DNA of 36,631 nt from Methanomassiliicoccales archaeon (GCA_004377185.1 SOIM01000018.1:1-36631); one strand, 5' to 3'; counted from the first letter of the stretch, positions 16,637 through 25,064 are shown. Notes: generated from the sequence alone by a model not told the origin. Numbers and translations: made by a program.

Positions 16637-19204
16637 ATGAAGAAGCGTGGAGTCGTCATATTAGCAACAGTATTTGCTCTTGTTCTTTCCTTCCCTTTCA
16701 GTAATCTTCAGATTGTTTCTGGCGAGGAGATTCCGACAAGAGGAGACGGCATTGATGAGCACTCAAGATGGCTTCAGTTCCGTGGTAATCTCAACAACAC
16801 CGGATACTCTTCTTCCTCGGTGCCGTCATCTGACCGAACCTTTCTTGAATTCCCCACTCTTTGGCCAATTTGGTCCTCTCCAGTCTCCAAAAACGGAATC
16901 GTCTATTTCGGATCCCAATCAAAGTCTATTTACGCTGTGAGAGCCTCTACTGGCGAGGAGATTTGGAGCTTCGAGACAGGTGCCAAAATAGATTCCTCTC
17001 CTTATGTTCATAATGACACTGTGTTTGTCAGCTCCTCAGATTCTAAGCTCTACGCTCTCAATGCCACAACTGGCGAGGAATTGTGGAACTTCACTACAGG
17101 CGGAGAAATCATATCTTCGCCTAAGTACTACGATGGGGTTGTCTTTTTCGGCTCGAAGGATTGGAATTTCTATGCGATAAACATATCTGACCAAAGCCAT
17201 CACTGGGGCGCTCCATTTCAAACGGGGGGAGAAATCTGGGGAACGCCTGCTATTGCCGACAGTAGGATATTCTTCGGGTCCAATGACGGTAACTTCTATA
17301 GCGTTTGGATAGAGAACGGGACGATGGATTGGACTTTTGGTATAGACCCAGTACTCAATGGCAGCGTGAGGTATTCAAGTGCTGCTGTGCACAAAGGAAT
17401 GGTGATTGTCGGGTCAGATGACTTCAATGTCTATTGCCTCAATGAATCCACAGGAGAGAAGATTTGGAATTTCACAACAAACGACTACGTCTATTCCTCT
17501 CCCGCTGTTCACAACGATACCGTCTTCGTGGGAAGCAACGATCTGTACTTCTACGCCATACCCTTGTACGATCCTAACGGTGACGGGATGATAGACCATT
17601 CTGAGGTTCTTTGGAAAATATACACACAGGATTTTGAAGGGGGCTCTTCTCCTGCCGTTGCAGAAGGCAAGGTCCTACTAGGTTCCACCCAGTATGGTCT
17701 CATATGCGTGAACGAGACTGATGGCAGTTACTATTGGAACTTCTCCATCCCCGGGGGCGCTGTCTCTTCTCCCGCTGTGGTTGATGGAAGAGTCTTCATT
17801 GGTGGTGGAAACGGTGTAATGTATGGATTGGGCTCCTCCGGTCTGGAATACATTTGGCAGTTCACAACCGTACTGGACAGCATTTCACCCACTGTGACTG
17901 ACAGTTCACCGACGGGAACTGATGTATCGGTAGGAACAATCATCACAGTGACGTTCAGCGAACCTATGAATCGGACAAGAACGGAAGGGGCTTTTTCAAC
18001 ATCGCCACCCGTTGGTGGATCATTCAGTTGGAGTGGTACCACGATGATTTTCGCTTCTACTTCTCTGTTGTCGAACGGGACATTGTACACAATAACGGTG
18101 GGTTCAGGGGCAACGGATTTGGCCAGCAACTCCCTAGACTCCTCTTACTCCTGGCAGTTCACAACTACCTCAGTACCAGACACAACTCCACCGACCGTAA
18201 TTGACAATTCGCCAACTGGGACCAATGTTTCGATATGTCCAATCATTTTAGTGACTTTCACTGAACCCATGAATCGAACAGCAACAGAAGGAGCATTCTC
18301 TGCATTGCCAACCATCAGTGGCGTGACTAGCTGGTATCGAACCACAATGATGTTCATCTGTACTTCTCCACTAGCGTACGGGACACAATACACAATAATG
18401 GTAGATGCAATGGCAACAGACGGAGTTGGCAATAGCCTAAGCTCAGACTACTCCTGGCAGTTCACAACCACTTCGACGCCCGATACAACTCCACCAATTG
18501 TAACAGACAAATCGCCGACTGGAACTGATGTTTCGTCAGGAACAACAATCACAGTGACTTTCAGTGAACCTATGGATAGGTCATCAACGGAAGGGGCATT
18601 CTCTACATCGCCGACTATTGAGGGTACGTTCAGTTGGAGCGGAACCACACTGATATTCACTCCCACTTCCCCTCTATTGCCCGGGGTCCGATACACTATA
18701 ATAGTAGATGCAAGGGCAACTGACGTGACTGGCAACAGAATAATCCCTCCGATTCTCGATGTCGAGATTATACCCGAATTTGACAGAATAAAGTCCAACA
18801 GGGTGATGACAATAACCTTTTTGATTACGCACGATCAGCAGCCCGTGGAAGGGGCCTTTGGACAGATATTCGTCAGTATCGGAGAGCTGTCCCAACAACA
18901 GGCGAGCACTTTCCCAGACGGAACAAACAGTGTGAAATACACCGCACCAATGGTTCAAGAGAATACGACTGTGACGATAACGGTCATAGCGAACAAGGCA
19001 GGCTACGATGAAGGTAGGAACTCTCATCAGATCGTTGTGGAGCCCGGGACGGCCTATGGGGATGTCGGGGCCGATTCAGAGTTCCCCTGGCATAAATACG
19101 TTGGCTACATCGGGGCGGTCGTGGCTTTGGTGGTCGTCAATGTTGCTCTTGTCGTTCTGCTCGTGAAGAGACGGAAGACTGATGATGAGGAGGGTATTTC
19201 GTGA
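16637..19204 (+). CDS. Surface protein: PQQ-like beta-propeller, three Big_5 Ig-like domains, C-terminal membrane anchor
   Basis: About 855 aa. A signal peptide (KKRGVVILATVFALVLSF) is followed by seven or eight propeller blades (about 50-410) with the recurrent pattern VFxGSxDxxxYALNxxTGExxWNF, as in BamB-like/quinoprotein-fold proteins. Three about 101-residue Ig-like (Big_5) repeats follow (416-700), each with PTGTxVS and TVTFSEPM, then another Ig-like module, a membrane helix (about 820-843) and a basic RRKTDDEE tail. Many N-x-S/T sequons suit an archaeal glycosylated surface protein. No PQQ-ligand set is evident, so a scaffold or binding role is more likely than a dehydrogenase. ATG 16637 was chosen for the signal peptide; ATG 16622 or GTG 16562 are possible. 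It overlaps the next gene by four bases (GTGA). Confidence 0.88.
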   Translation: MKKRGVVILATVFALVLSFPFSNLQIVSGEEIPTRGDGIDEHSRWLQFRGNLNNTGYSSSSVPSSDRTFLEFPTLWPIWSSPVSKNGIVYFGSQSKSIYAVRASTGEEIWSFETGAKIDSSPYVHNDTVFVSSSDSKLYALNATTGEELWNFTTGGEIISSPKYYDGVVFFGSKDWNFYAINISDQSHHWGAPFQTGGEIWGTPAIADSRIFFGSNDGNFYSVWIENGTMDWTFGIDPVLNGSVRYSSAAVHKGMVIVGSDDFNVYCLNESTGEKIWNFTTNDYVYSSPAVHNDTVFVGSNDLYFYAIPLYDPNGDGMIDHSEVLWKIYTQDFEGGSSPAVAEGKVLLGSTQYGLICVNETDGSYYWNFSIPGGAVSSPAVVDGRVFIGGGNGVMYGLGSSGLEYIWQFTTVLDSISPTVTDSSPTGTDVSVGTIITVTFSEPMNRTRTEGAFSTSPPVGGSFSWSGTTMIFASTSLLSNGTLYTITVGSGATDLASNSLDSSYSWQFTTTSVPDTTPPTVIDNSPTGTNVSICPIILVTFTEPMNRTATEGAFSALPTISGVTSWYRTTMMFICTSPLAYGTQYTIMVDAMATDGVGNSLSSDYSWQFTTTSTPDTTPPIVTDKSPTGTDVSSGTTITVTFSEPMDRSSTEGAFSTSPTIEGTFSWSGTTLIFTPTSPLLPGVRYTIIVDARATDVTGNRIIPPILDVEIIPEFDRIKSNRVMTITFLITHDQQPVEGAFGQIFVSIGELSQQQASTFPDGTNSVKYTAPMVQENTTVTITVIANKAGYDEGRNSHQIVVEPGTAYGDVGADSEFPWHKYVGYIGAVVALVVVNVALVVLLVKRRKTDDEEGIS
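17885..18790 (+). repeat. Three tandem Big_5-coding repeats (about 303 bp each)
   Basis: Units begin near 17888, 18189 and 18492, each opening with the codons for a conserved proline followed by a TDSSPTGTD-like stretch and ending with SWQFTTTS. They are clearly diverged at the DNA level, unlike the perfect duplication at 35894-36528, so this is an older expansion. Confidence 0.8.
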
Positions 19205-20460
19205 GCCATGTAAGGGGACTTCTCTCGGTGATTATCGGGGTTCTTGCCATTTCCATTTCAATTTCTCCGTCCTCTCTTGCGCAGACCGATGAGTTCAACG
19301 TGATAACGCTCGGACTGCTGTGGGAGAGCGAACAACTACATAACGCGACACTCTGGTCGGTCGCGTGGTCCCCCAACGCTTCCTACATCTCAGCTACCTT
19401 CTTTGACAACACAACCGTCGTGGTCAATTCTACCACTGGAGAAGCCGTGACCAAGATTGGGCCTCATAGGGAGGAGTGGCTTGCTGAAAGGACGAGATGC
19501 GACGCGATAAAAGAGTGCGAAGTCGAGAATCATTACCCAGCGAGGAGCAGCACCTGGTCCCCCGATGGGAAGCATCTGGCCGTTGGCGGGGACGACACAT
19601 ACATCAAGGTGTACGATACCGAATCCTGGGAAATCGAAAAAGTTCTGTCTGGCCACAAGGGAAGCGTACTCTCGGTCAGTTGGTCCCATGATGGCAGGTT
19701 CATCGCGTCCGGTTCTGGTACCGACAAGGTCGATGTTCACAATGCAGACTCCAGGGAAAACATCATCAAGATCTGGGATTTTGGGACCGGAATAGCGGTT
19801 CAGAACCTCACCGGGCACCAGGACGGAATCTTGCAGTTGCGTTGGTCCTCAGATCAATCACTGTTGGTTTCTGCTTCAGACGACAGTACCCTGAAGATGT
19901 GGAACACGACAACATGGAACAACGTTCTGAACTTCACAGGAGACGTGGAGTTCGGTACCGGACATTCTTTGGGCGTTCTCACTGTCGACTGGTCTCCGAA
20001 TGAGACCTTGCTCGTATCTGGTAGCAGGGATTACACCGTCGTTGTCTGGAACGCGACAACAGGTGATGAGGTCGCCAAGTGGTCAGCCCCTAACTGTGTC
20101 AGATCGGTTGATTGGCACCCTTACGCAGATCTGATATCGGCTTCAGGTGTGCAGGAAAGCTACCTCATGATCAGGAACTCCACGACAGGTTCAATCCTCA
20201 AGACCTTCCGCGAGAATGAGAAAGTCGGAGGCGTGATCCAGTCAAGTGCTTGGTCTCTCGATGGAAAGAGGTTGGCGGCCGGTTCTAATGTCGAGGCCAA
20301 GATCAGGGTCTATGCCTTTGGTGCAGGAGGTCCTTCCGAAGCAGGAGGCATCCCGGATTGGCTGCCGAGTTTGTTACTGTTCTTCGTCATTTTCGCCTTG
20401 ATCATAGTGGCAGTGAGTGTCAGAATTCCATCCAAAATAAGGAATTACGAGCGGAGGTGA
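19201..20460 (+). CDS. Membrane-tethered extracellular WD40 propeller protein
   Basis: The 419-aa protein starts at GTG 19201, overlapping the previous stop as GTGA. A signal peptide (residues 1-27, ending SLAQT) leads into WD40 repeats with recognisable blades such as LSGHKGSVLSVSWSHDGRF, LTGHQDGILQLRWSSDQSL and SLGVLTVDWSPNETL, each followed by an IKVYD/LKMWN/VVVWN strand. A membrane helix near the C-terminus (about 385-407) and a short basic tail place the propeller outside the cell. WD40 proteins are protein-interaction platforms and no catalytic motif is seen. It is the second member of a run of three different propeller families. Confidence 0.9.
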   Translation: MSHVRGLLSVIIGVLAISISISPSSLAQTDEFNVITLGLLWESEQLHNATLWSVAWSPNASYISATFFDNTTVVVNSTTGEAVTKIGPHREEWLAERTRCDAIKECEVENHYPARSSTWSPDGKHLAVGGDDTYIKVYDTESWEIEKVLSGHKGSVLSVSWSHDGRFIASGSGTDKVDVHNADSRENIIKIWDFGTGIAVQNLTGHQDGILQLRWSSDQSLLVSASDDSTLKMWNTTTWNNVLNFTGDVEFGTGHSLGVLTVDWSPNETLLVSGSRDYTVVVWNATTGDEVAKWSAPNCVRSVDWHPYADLISASGVQESYLMIRNSTTGSILKTFRENEKVGGVIQSSAWSLDGKRLAAGSNVEAKIRVYAFGAGGPSEAGGIPDWLPSLLLFFVIFALIIVAVSVRIPSKIRNYERR

Positions 20461-20461
20461 A

Positions 20462-21820
20462 ATGGTCCTGAAGTTCACCAAGAGTTTGCCTGCAATTGTC
20501 CTCGCCTTATTTCTCTTGATCTCCACTTCAAAGCTGGTGGCGGCAGACATTGATGCGGATTACCTCGGCAGCGGGCCTGGGAGGTTCAATTCCTTCGTTG
20601 TTTCGGACATAGACGAGGATGGCAACGTAGAGATTGTGATTGGAAACTATGAAGGTCACATAAACATCATCGAGCTTATCGGGGGCGAGTATGTAGTGGA
20701 GTGGAGGAGCGAGTCTCTCGGTACCAGACTTTGGGGCCTCGAGGTTGCTGATGTTGACTCGGACGGTACGAATGAGATAATTGCGGGAAATGGCGAAGGC
20801 GAGGTCTTCGTATTTGACGCCAAGACACACGAGTTGGAGTGGAAGAGCCACAGGCTTACCAGGGACGCACATGGCCTGGCGGTCGGGGACGTGGACATGG
20901 ACGGGGAAAACGAACTGCTCGTCGGCACTGGCTACAAGACGGACACGCCATGGGGCACGCTCTATATATTCAACGGAAAGAACTTCACCCTGGAGGACAG
21001 GATAGAAAGATTGGGGTCTCGGATACGGGGGATTGCGGTTCACGACATTGACCAGGACGGAAATATCGAGATAATATTCGGGACAGGCCATGCGTTGGGA
21101 GAGACACCTGGAGAAGGGTACGTACACGTGTACCAGTTCGATGGGGAGGAATACGTCCGAGAATGGAAGAGCCCGGATCTGAACGGCGATCCTCAGGGCC
21201 TGCTGGTCGAGGACGTTGATGGGGATAACAACCCGGAGATCGTCGTTGGAAACGGATACCGATATCATCCTGGCTACCTGAACATCTTCAGATATTCTGG
21301 CGGCATGGGTGTTGGGACTCCTGAGATTTACGAGAAGGTGTTTGAGAGTGACGACATCGGTCCCAAGGCCTACGGTTTGGATGCAGCGGACATTGATGGG
21401 GACGGGATTGTCGAAATCGTCGTAGGCAACCAGCCTGGCTACATTTGGGTTTTTGACGGAAGCACGCGAGAGGTGGAATGGAAGAGTGATCTTTTGGGAT
21501 CGGACATCCTGGGGATAAGGCTCTATGATATAGACAGGGACGGAACGGTCGAAATCATAGCCGCTCAGGGAGGCTATCAAGGGAAGTCGGATTTCACGAG
21601 CGCGTACACTACGCCACACATCTTCATAATTGACGGAAAGACTTACGCAATTGAGGAAAGGATAGGCGAACCCGACTATCTTGCCTGGTCATTTCAGATT
21701 GCCATCATCAGCCTGGTTATCGTTCTCCTCGTTCTGCTGAACATTTTCGTGAAGAAGAAAAAGGTCCAGAAAGCGGTGGTCGAGAAACCCAAGGAGGTGG
21801 TTTCATCATCGGAGAGCTAG
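20462..21820 (+). CDS. Membrane-tethered FG-GAP/VCBS-type propeller protein
   Basis: The 452-aa protein starts one base after the WD40 gene stop. A signal peptide (residues 1-28) precedes seven repeats, each carrying a calcium-binding-loop motif followed by EIVVGN: DIDEDGN, DVDSDGT, DVDMDGE, DIDQDGN, DVDGDNN, DIDGDGI and DIDRDGT. Between them an EWKSxxLG pattern recurs. This is an integrin-alpha-like seven-bladed propeller that should bind Ca2+. A membrane helix (about 405-428) is followed by a lysine-rich then acidic cytoplasmic tail. The ribosome-binding site of the next gene lies inside the last codons. Confidence 0.92.
   Translation: MVLKFTKSLPAIVLALFLLISTSKLVAADIDADYLGSGPGRFNSFVVSDIDEDGNVEIVIGNYEGHINIIELIGGEYVVEWRSESLGTRLWGLEVADVDSDGTNEIIAGNGEGEVFVFDAKTHELEWKSHRLTRDAHGLAVGDVDMDGENELLVGTGYKTDTPWGTLYIFNGKNFTLEDRIERLGSRIRGIAVHDIDQDGNIEIIFGTGHALGETPGEGYVHVYQFDGEEYVREWKSPDLNGDPQGLLVEDVDGDNNPEIVVGNGYRYHPGYLNIFRYSGGMGVGTPEIYEKVFESDDIGPKAYGLDAADIDGDGIVEIVVGNQPGYIWVFDGSTREVEWKSDLLGSDILGIRLYDIDRDGTVEIIAAQGGYQGKSDFTSAYTTPHIFIIDGKTYAIEERIGEPDYLAWSFQIAIISLVIVLLVLLNIFVKKKKVQKAVVEKPKEVVSSSES
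21791..21800 (+). promoter_or_regulatory. Strong ribosome-binding site that points to a non-AUG start
   Basis: AAGGAGGTGG is the strongest Shine-Dalgarno sequence in this operon. In the frame of the following membrane protein the codons at normal spacing are ATC at 21805 and ATC at 21808. No ATG, GTG or TTG is in frame until GTG 21874, over 70 bases away. Confidence 0.6.
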
Positions 21821-22515
21821 TTGCCGCAGCAAGCGTTGGAATATCCTTCGGAAGCGCTTGGCTATGTGCTCTGGTGTCCTTCGGCGTCTCCTCAGAGAGC
21901 AAAATCCGCGGACTCAATTTCATCCTTGGCAGGATAGTAGGTCTGGTCTTTTTGGGACTGGCTATTGCAGCTCTGGGTCTCTTCGCAGACATTCCGCCGC
22001 TCTACTTCGTGATAACATTCGGAGTTCTGAGCATTCTGTTCGGTTTCATTGTCATCTCGCAGGTTACAGGTCTGGGAGATCGTATCGTCAATGTCTTTCG
22101 CTCAAAGAAACAAACCGTGGAAGGGAATCCTGGTCACAGTCCGAACCCTGGAAAGCATCATGGAAAAGGTGAATGCAAGGGAGGAATGAAGGAAGGGCAC
22201 AAGATGAGGAAGTTCAAGAACAGCTATGTCTTTGCTCTGGGTGTCGCTCGAGGCGCCACTCCATGTCTGAAGATCATGATCCTTGTCCCATTGCTCGTTT
22301 CTGTTGACATCTTACTGGCCTTGGCCATGATACTTGTCTATGCTCTCACTTCGACTGTCTACCCCGTGATTGGATTCTTGTCAGGGAGTCTCCTTCGTTC
22401 GGTTGAGAAACATGCTCTTTATGTGAGGGTGGCGGCTGCGCTGATTCTAGTGGGTGTTGGTGTCTATTCGATCATAAACGTGCTCACGACCCTTCACCCA
22501 GCAGGAGGGTTCTGA
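21805..22515 (+). CDS. CcdA/DsbD-like membrane thiol-redox protein
   Basis: About 236 aa with six predicted membrane helices in two related halves. The first half has SFGSAWLCALV and the second has ARGATPCLKIM. A single cysteine sits in the same place of each half, as in CcdA/DsbD proteins that carry reducing equivalents across the membrane as a dithiol. The loop between the halves is rich in His and Lys with one Cys (HSPNPGKHHGKGECKGG), a possible metal-binding segment. The first conventional start (GTG 21874) would delete helix 1 and its cysteine. The frame is open upstream to the strong ribosome-binding site at 21791, so I place the start at ATC 21805 or 21808, overlapping the FG-GAP gene. 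A six-helix SafE-like transporter is an alternative. Confidence 0.75.
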   Translation: MIGELVAAASVGISFGSAWLCALVSFGVSSESKIRGLNFILGRIVGLVFLGLAIAALGLFADIPPLYFVITFGVLSILFGFIVISQVTGLGDRIVNVFRSKKQTVEGNPGHSPNPGKHHGKGECKGGMKEGHKMRKFKNSYVFALGVARGATPCLKIMILVPLLVSVDILLALAMILVYALTSTVYPVIGFLSGSLLRSVEKHALYVRVAAALILVGVGVYSIINVLTTLHPAGGF

Positions 22516-22524
22516 GGTGGCCGA

Positions 22525-23484
22525 ATGAATCTGTGGCAGCGGATAAGCACCCCAAGACTGATGGTCCAGATCGGCTGGCTGATATTCGCAAATGCCATGA
22601 TATTCGGTCTGCCCGCCTTCGGCGAGATTCCGGCGTTGAGGAACGTCTTCTTCCCGGATGCCACCACGAAGTTCTTCCAGAACGCGCCAACATACTCGAT
22701 CATCTATATGCTGCAGGACACGCTCGTGGGTGACTTCGCCACCTTTTACATGGGGCTTGTGATTCCTATACTGATTTTCGTCACTCTTGTCCTGGTCATG
22801 GGAAGATTCTGGTGTGCTTGGCTCTGTCCTCTTGGGCTTCCTCAAGACCTATTGACAAGGTTGAGACGGTCCCTCGGTATCAAGAGAGTCAATCTCCCCC
22901 CCAACTGGTCGGTCTTCCTCCATCAGATGAAGTACCTCGGCTTATTTCTGATAATATTCTACACCTTTGCTCTTGGTTTCCCGCATCTAGGTCTTTCCAA
23001 CTTCCAATCGAGTCTTCTTCTGCCTTATGAACTGCTGGATCCCAACAGGGCGATGTATGTGTATCCTCAGATATGGATGGGTTTGCTGCCCGCCAGCACG
23101 GTCGTGCCGTGGCTATCCATTCTCACATTCGGATTCTTCCTCATGACATGTTTCCCGATCAGAAGATTCTGGTGCCATCTTTGTCCCGCAGGGGCTCTTA
23201 TGGCTCCTCTCAACAAATACGCAATGATACACCTGAAGAAGGACGCTTCCAAATGCACACACTGTGGGATTTGTGCCAGGGTCTGCCCAATGGAGATCAA
23301 GAAGGTTTACACAGAAAGGGAGCAGGAGAACGTCACAGTGTCGGTATGCGTTCATTGTTACAGGTGCGTAGAGTCCTGCCCAGAAGAAGGATGTCTTGGT
23401 GTTTCCATAATGGGCAAGGTGGTGCTAGAGTCCAAATATCCGGATGAGATATCAATAAGTCCAGAGGAAGGTGTTCCTAATTGA
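22525..23484 (+). CDS. NapH/CcoG-like membrane polyferredoxin
   Basis: The 319-aa protein starts with ATG 22525 after GAGGTGG. It has four membrane helices (about 13-31, 75-96, 135-153, 194-212). Two cysteine pairs sit at helix ends, WCAWLCP (C97, C101) and WCHLCP (C217, C220), as in NapH, MauN and NosR-type proteins. Two 4Fe-4S ferredoxin motifs follow: CTHCGICARVCP (C244-C254) and CVHCYRCVESCP (C275-C285). Such proteins move electrons from quinols or the membrane to soluble partners. It lies between the CcdA-like gene and the dehydratase-family gene, with a four-base TTGA overlap with the latter, which suggests it supplies that protein with electrons. Confidence 0.93.
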   Translation: MNLWQRISTPRLMVQIGWLIFANAMIFGLPAFGEIPALRNVFFPDATTKFFQNAPTYSIIYMLQDTLVGDFATFYMGLVIPILIFVTLVLVMGRFWCAWLCPLGLPQDLLTRLRRSLGIKRVNLPPNWSVFLHQMKYLGLFLIIFYTFALGFPHLGLSNFQSSLLLPYELLDPNRAMYVYPQIWMGLLPASTVVPWLSILTFGFFLMTCFPIRRFWCHLCPAGALMAPLNKYAMIHLKKDASKCTHCGICARVCPMEIKKVYTEREQENVTVSVCVHCYRCVESCPEEGCLGVSIMGKVVLESKYPDEISISPEEGVPN

Positions 23485-24851
23485 AGCTCAGAAAGAAGAG
23501 GCAGCCAAACCCTGATGCTATTGACAATGCAGGCACTGTCGCAACAGAACGAAGGTACGTTCCCGAACGCGTCGAGCAAAGGATGGCGGACCGCCAGGAA
23601 AAGGTCCTTAACGAAGCTAAGGACAAGATAAGGAAGGAATCCGAAAGAATCCGTGCCATTCCCAACGCTCCCGGGTCGCTTGAGTACTTCATAGGCATGT
23701 CCGACTACTTCGGCAAGAGGGCGGAAGAAGTCCAGGGATTCAAGAGAAAGGGAGGCAAGGTGGTCGGGACCTTCTGCATGTTCGTGCCAAACGAAATCAT
23801 CCGCGCCGGCAGAGCGATTCCGATACAGGTCTCTTGCGGGTTCTGTGAGGCGGTCCAGCCTGCGAACGACTTGCTTTCGGATGCCGGACTGTGTCCTCTG
23901 ATGCGCTCAACGCTTGGTACCAAGATGACAGGCAGCTCACCATACTTCGAAGCGTGCGACATGATAGTGAATCCTACTCCGTGCGATGCGAAGCTGAAAA
24001 TGGGGGAGATTCTGCAGGATTTCGTACCGGTCGTGACCATGAATGTTCCCAGGATAAAGACTGGTTATTCGGCCAGAAAGCAGTGGATCCAAGAAATCTG
24101 GAACCTCAAAGAGAGAGTTGAACAGCTCGTGGGAAGGAAGATCACGAAGAAGGGTCTGCGGGAGTCAATAGAGACCTATCAGGACGCCCAAAGTACTTGG
24201 AGGAAGTTCTGGAAGATTAGAGAAAAAGGGAACGTCATTTGGGGAAGGCAGGCTCTGCTTCTGTCCTGGTTGACGTATATTGATGACATAAAGAGATGGA
24301 CGAAAAACATGAAGACGCTCAACTCCGAGCTGGAGAAGAGGGTCAGAGAAAAGAACTTCGTGTGCGGAGATGAGACCCCCAGAGTCATGTTAGCAGGCTC
24401 TCCCATCATCTGGCCGAACTGGAAGATTCTGAACCTGATTGAGGAATCGGGTGCGTACATTGCGTGTGATGAGCTGTGTTCTGGGATGAGAGTCCTGTAT
24501 GACCCCGTTATCGTGGACGAATGGACGGTAAAGGGAATGATGGAGGCGATAGCGGAGAAGCATCTTCTGCCCTGCACCTGTCCGTGCTTCAGTCCCAACC
24601 TGGAAAGGGAGGACAACATGCTCCGCAGAATCGAGGAGTATCGCGTTGAGGGTTTGATTTTCCACGTTCTGAAAGGATGCCATTTGAACAGCATGGACGC
24701 GGCCAAGACTTCGGTGTTTCTCAGGAAGCACGACATTCCCATGTTGAAGATTGAGAGCGAGTATGACGAAGGAGATATGGAACAGCTGCGAGTGAGGATA
24801 GAGGCGTTCCTGGAGATGATCCAAACGAGAAAGGAGGACCTGCCCTTTTAG
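23481..24851 (+). CDS. 2-hydroxyacyl-CoA dehydratase (HgdB/FldBC-like) family protein
   Basis: The 456-aa protein begins with TTG 23481 inside the previous stop (TTGA). After a charged N-terminal helix it shows the family fold, with cysteine-bearing segments QVSCGFCEAVQ, GLCPLM and NPTPCDAK. The C-terminal half has the signatures GSPIIWPNWKILNLIEE, CDELCSG, CTCPC, FHVLKGCHLNS and SEYDEGDMEQLRVRIEAF. Known members are 4Fe-4S or double-cubane-cluster proteins: dehydratase subunits, benzoyl-CoA reductase subunits or DCCP reductases. They need very low-potential electrons, normally from an ATP-hydrolysing activator. No activator or second dehydratase subunit is present here. The gene closes a run of six overlapping genes; its neighbours suggest electron supply through the membrane polyferredoxin. 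The substrate is unknown. Confidence 0.88.
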   Translation: MKLRKKRQPNPDAIDNAGTVATERRYVPERVEQRMADRQEKVLNEAKDKIRKESERIRAIPNAPGSLEYFIGMSDYFGKRAEEVQGFKRKGGKVVGTFCMFVPNEIIRAGRAIPIQVSCGFCEAVQPANDLLSDAGLCPLMRSTLGTKMTGSSPYFEACDMIVNPTPCDAKLKMGEILQDFVPVVTMNVPRIKTGYSARKQWIQEIWNLKERVEQLVGRKITKKGLRESIETYQDAQSTWRKFWKIREKGNVIWGRQALLLSWLTYIDDIKRWTKNMKTLNSELEKRVREKNFVCGDETPRVMLAGSPIIWPNWKILNLIEESGAYIACDELCSGMRVLYDPVIVDEWTVKGMMEAIAEKHLLPCTCPCFSPNLEREDNMLRRIEEYRVEGLIFHVLKGCHLNSMDAAKTSVFLRKHDIPMLKIESEYDEGDMEQLRVRIEAFLEMIQTRKEDLPF

Positions 24852-24905
24852 TTCTTGAGCGGGTATTTCTCACATCTGGCCAAAGGTTGTCCGGGATAGA
24901 TCGGT

Positions 24906-25064
24906 ATGAAGAAGATGCGCTGGAAAGTGAAGGAATTGGAGGAACGCAAGGGAATCACGGTCAAATGTCCGACTGTTAGGTTCCGGTGTCGCTACTGTCC
25001 TGCGGCCGCTTTGTCCTGGTGTAGTAAGCTTGAAAGATATTTGGAGACCGGTGATTGGGAATGA
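24906..25064 (+). CDS. Small four-cysteine protein (52 aa)
   Basis: ATG 24906 to TGA 25062-25064 encodes a highly charged 52-residue protein starting MKKMRWKVKELEERKGITVK. Four cysteines follow in the pattern C-x6-C-x2-C-x7-C (CPTVRFRCRYCP ... SWC). The spacing and flanking basic residues suggest a zinc or iron-sulfur site. It lies 54 bases after the dehydratase-family gene on the same strand, so it may be the last gene of that transcript. The ribosome-binding site is weak. I do not recognise the family; it could also be a chance frame, but the codon pattern and motif argue for a gene. Confidence 0.55.
   Translation: MKKMRWKVKELEERKGITVKCPTVRFRCRYCPAAALSWCSKLERYLETGDWE

Noticed and set aside
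16790-17870. PQQ-dependent alcohol dehydrogenase.
   Set aside because: Blades match the propeller repeat, but I see no quinone- or calcium-binding residue set or heme motif; a BamB-like binding propeller is the safer reading.
17885-18790. CRISPR-like array.
   Set aside because: Repeats are about 300 bp, diverged and in frame with a protein; they encode Ig-like domains. No short spaced repeats occur elsewhere in the window.
20528-21619. A 363-codon open frame antisense to the FG-GAP gene.
   Set aside because: It is a shadow of the repetitive DxDxDG codons; it has no ribosome-binding site or recognisable domain, and the plus-strand gene has clear family motifs.
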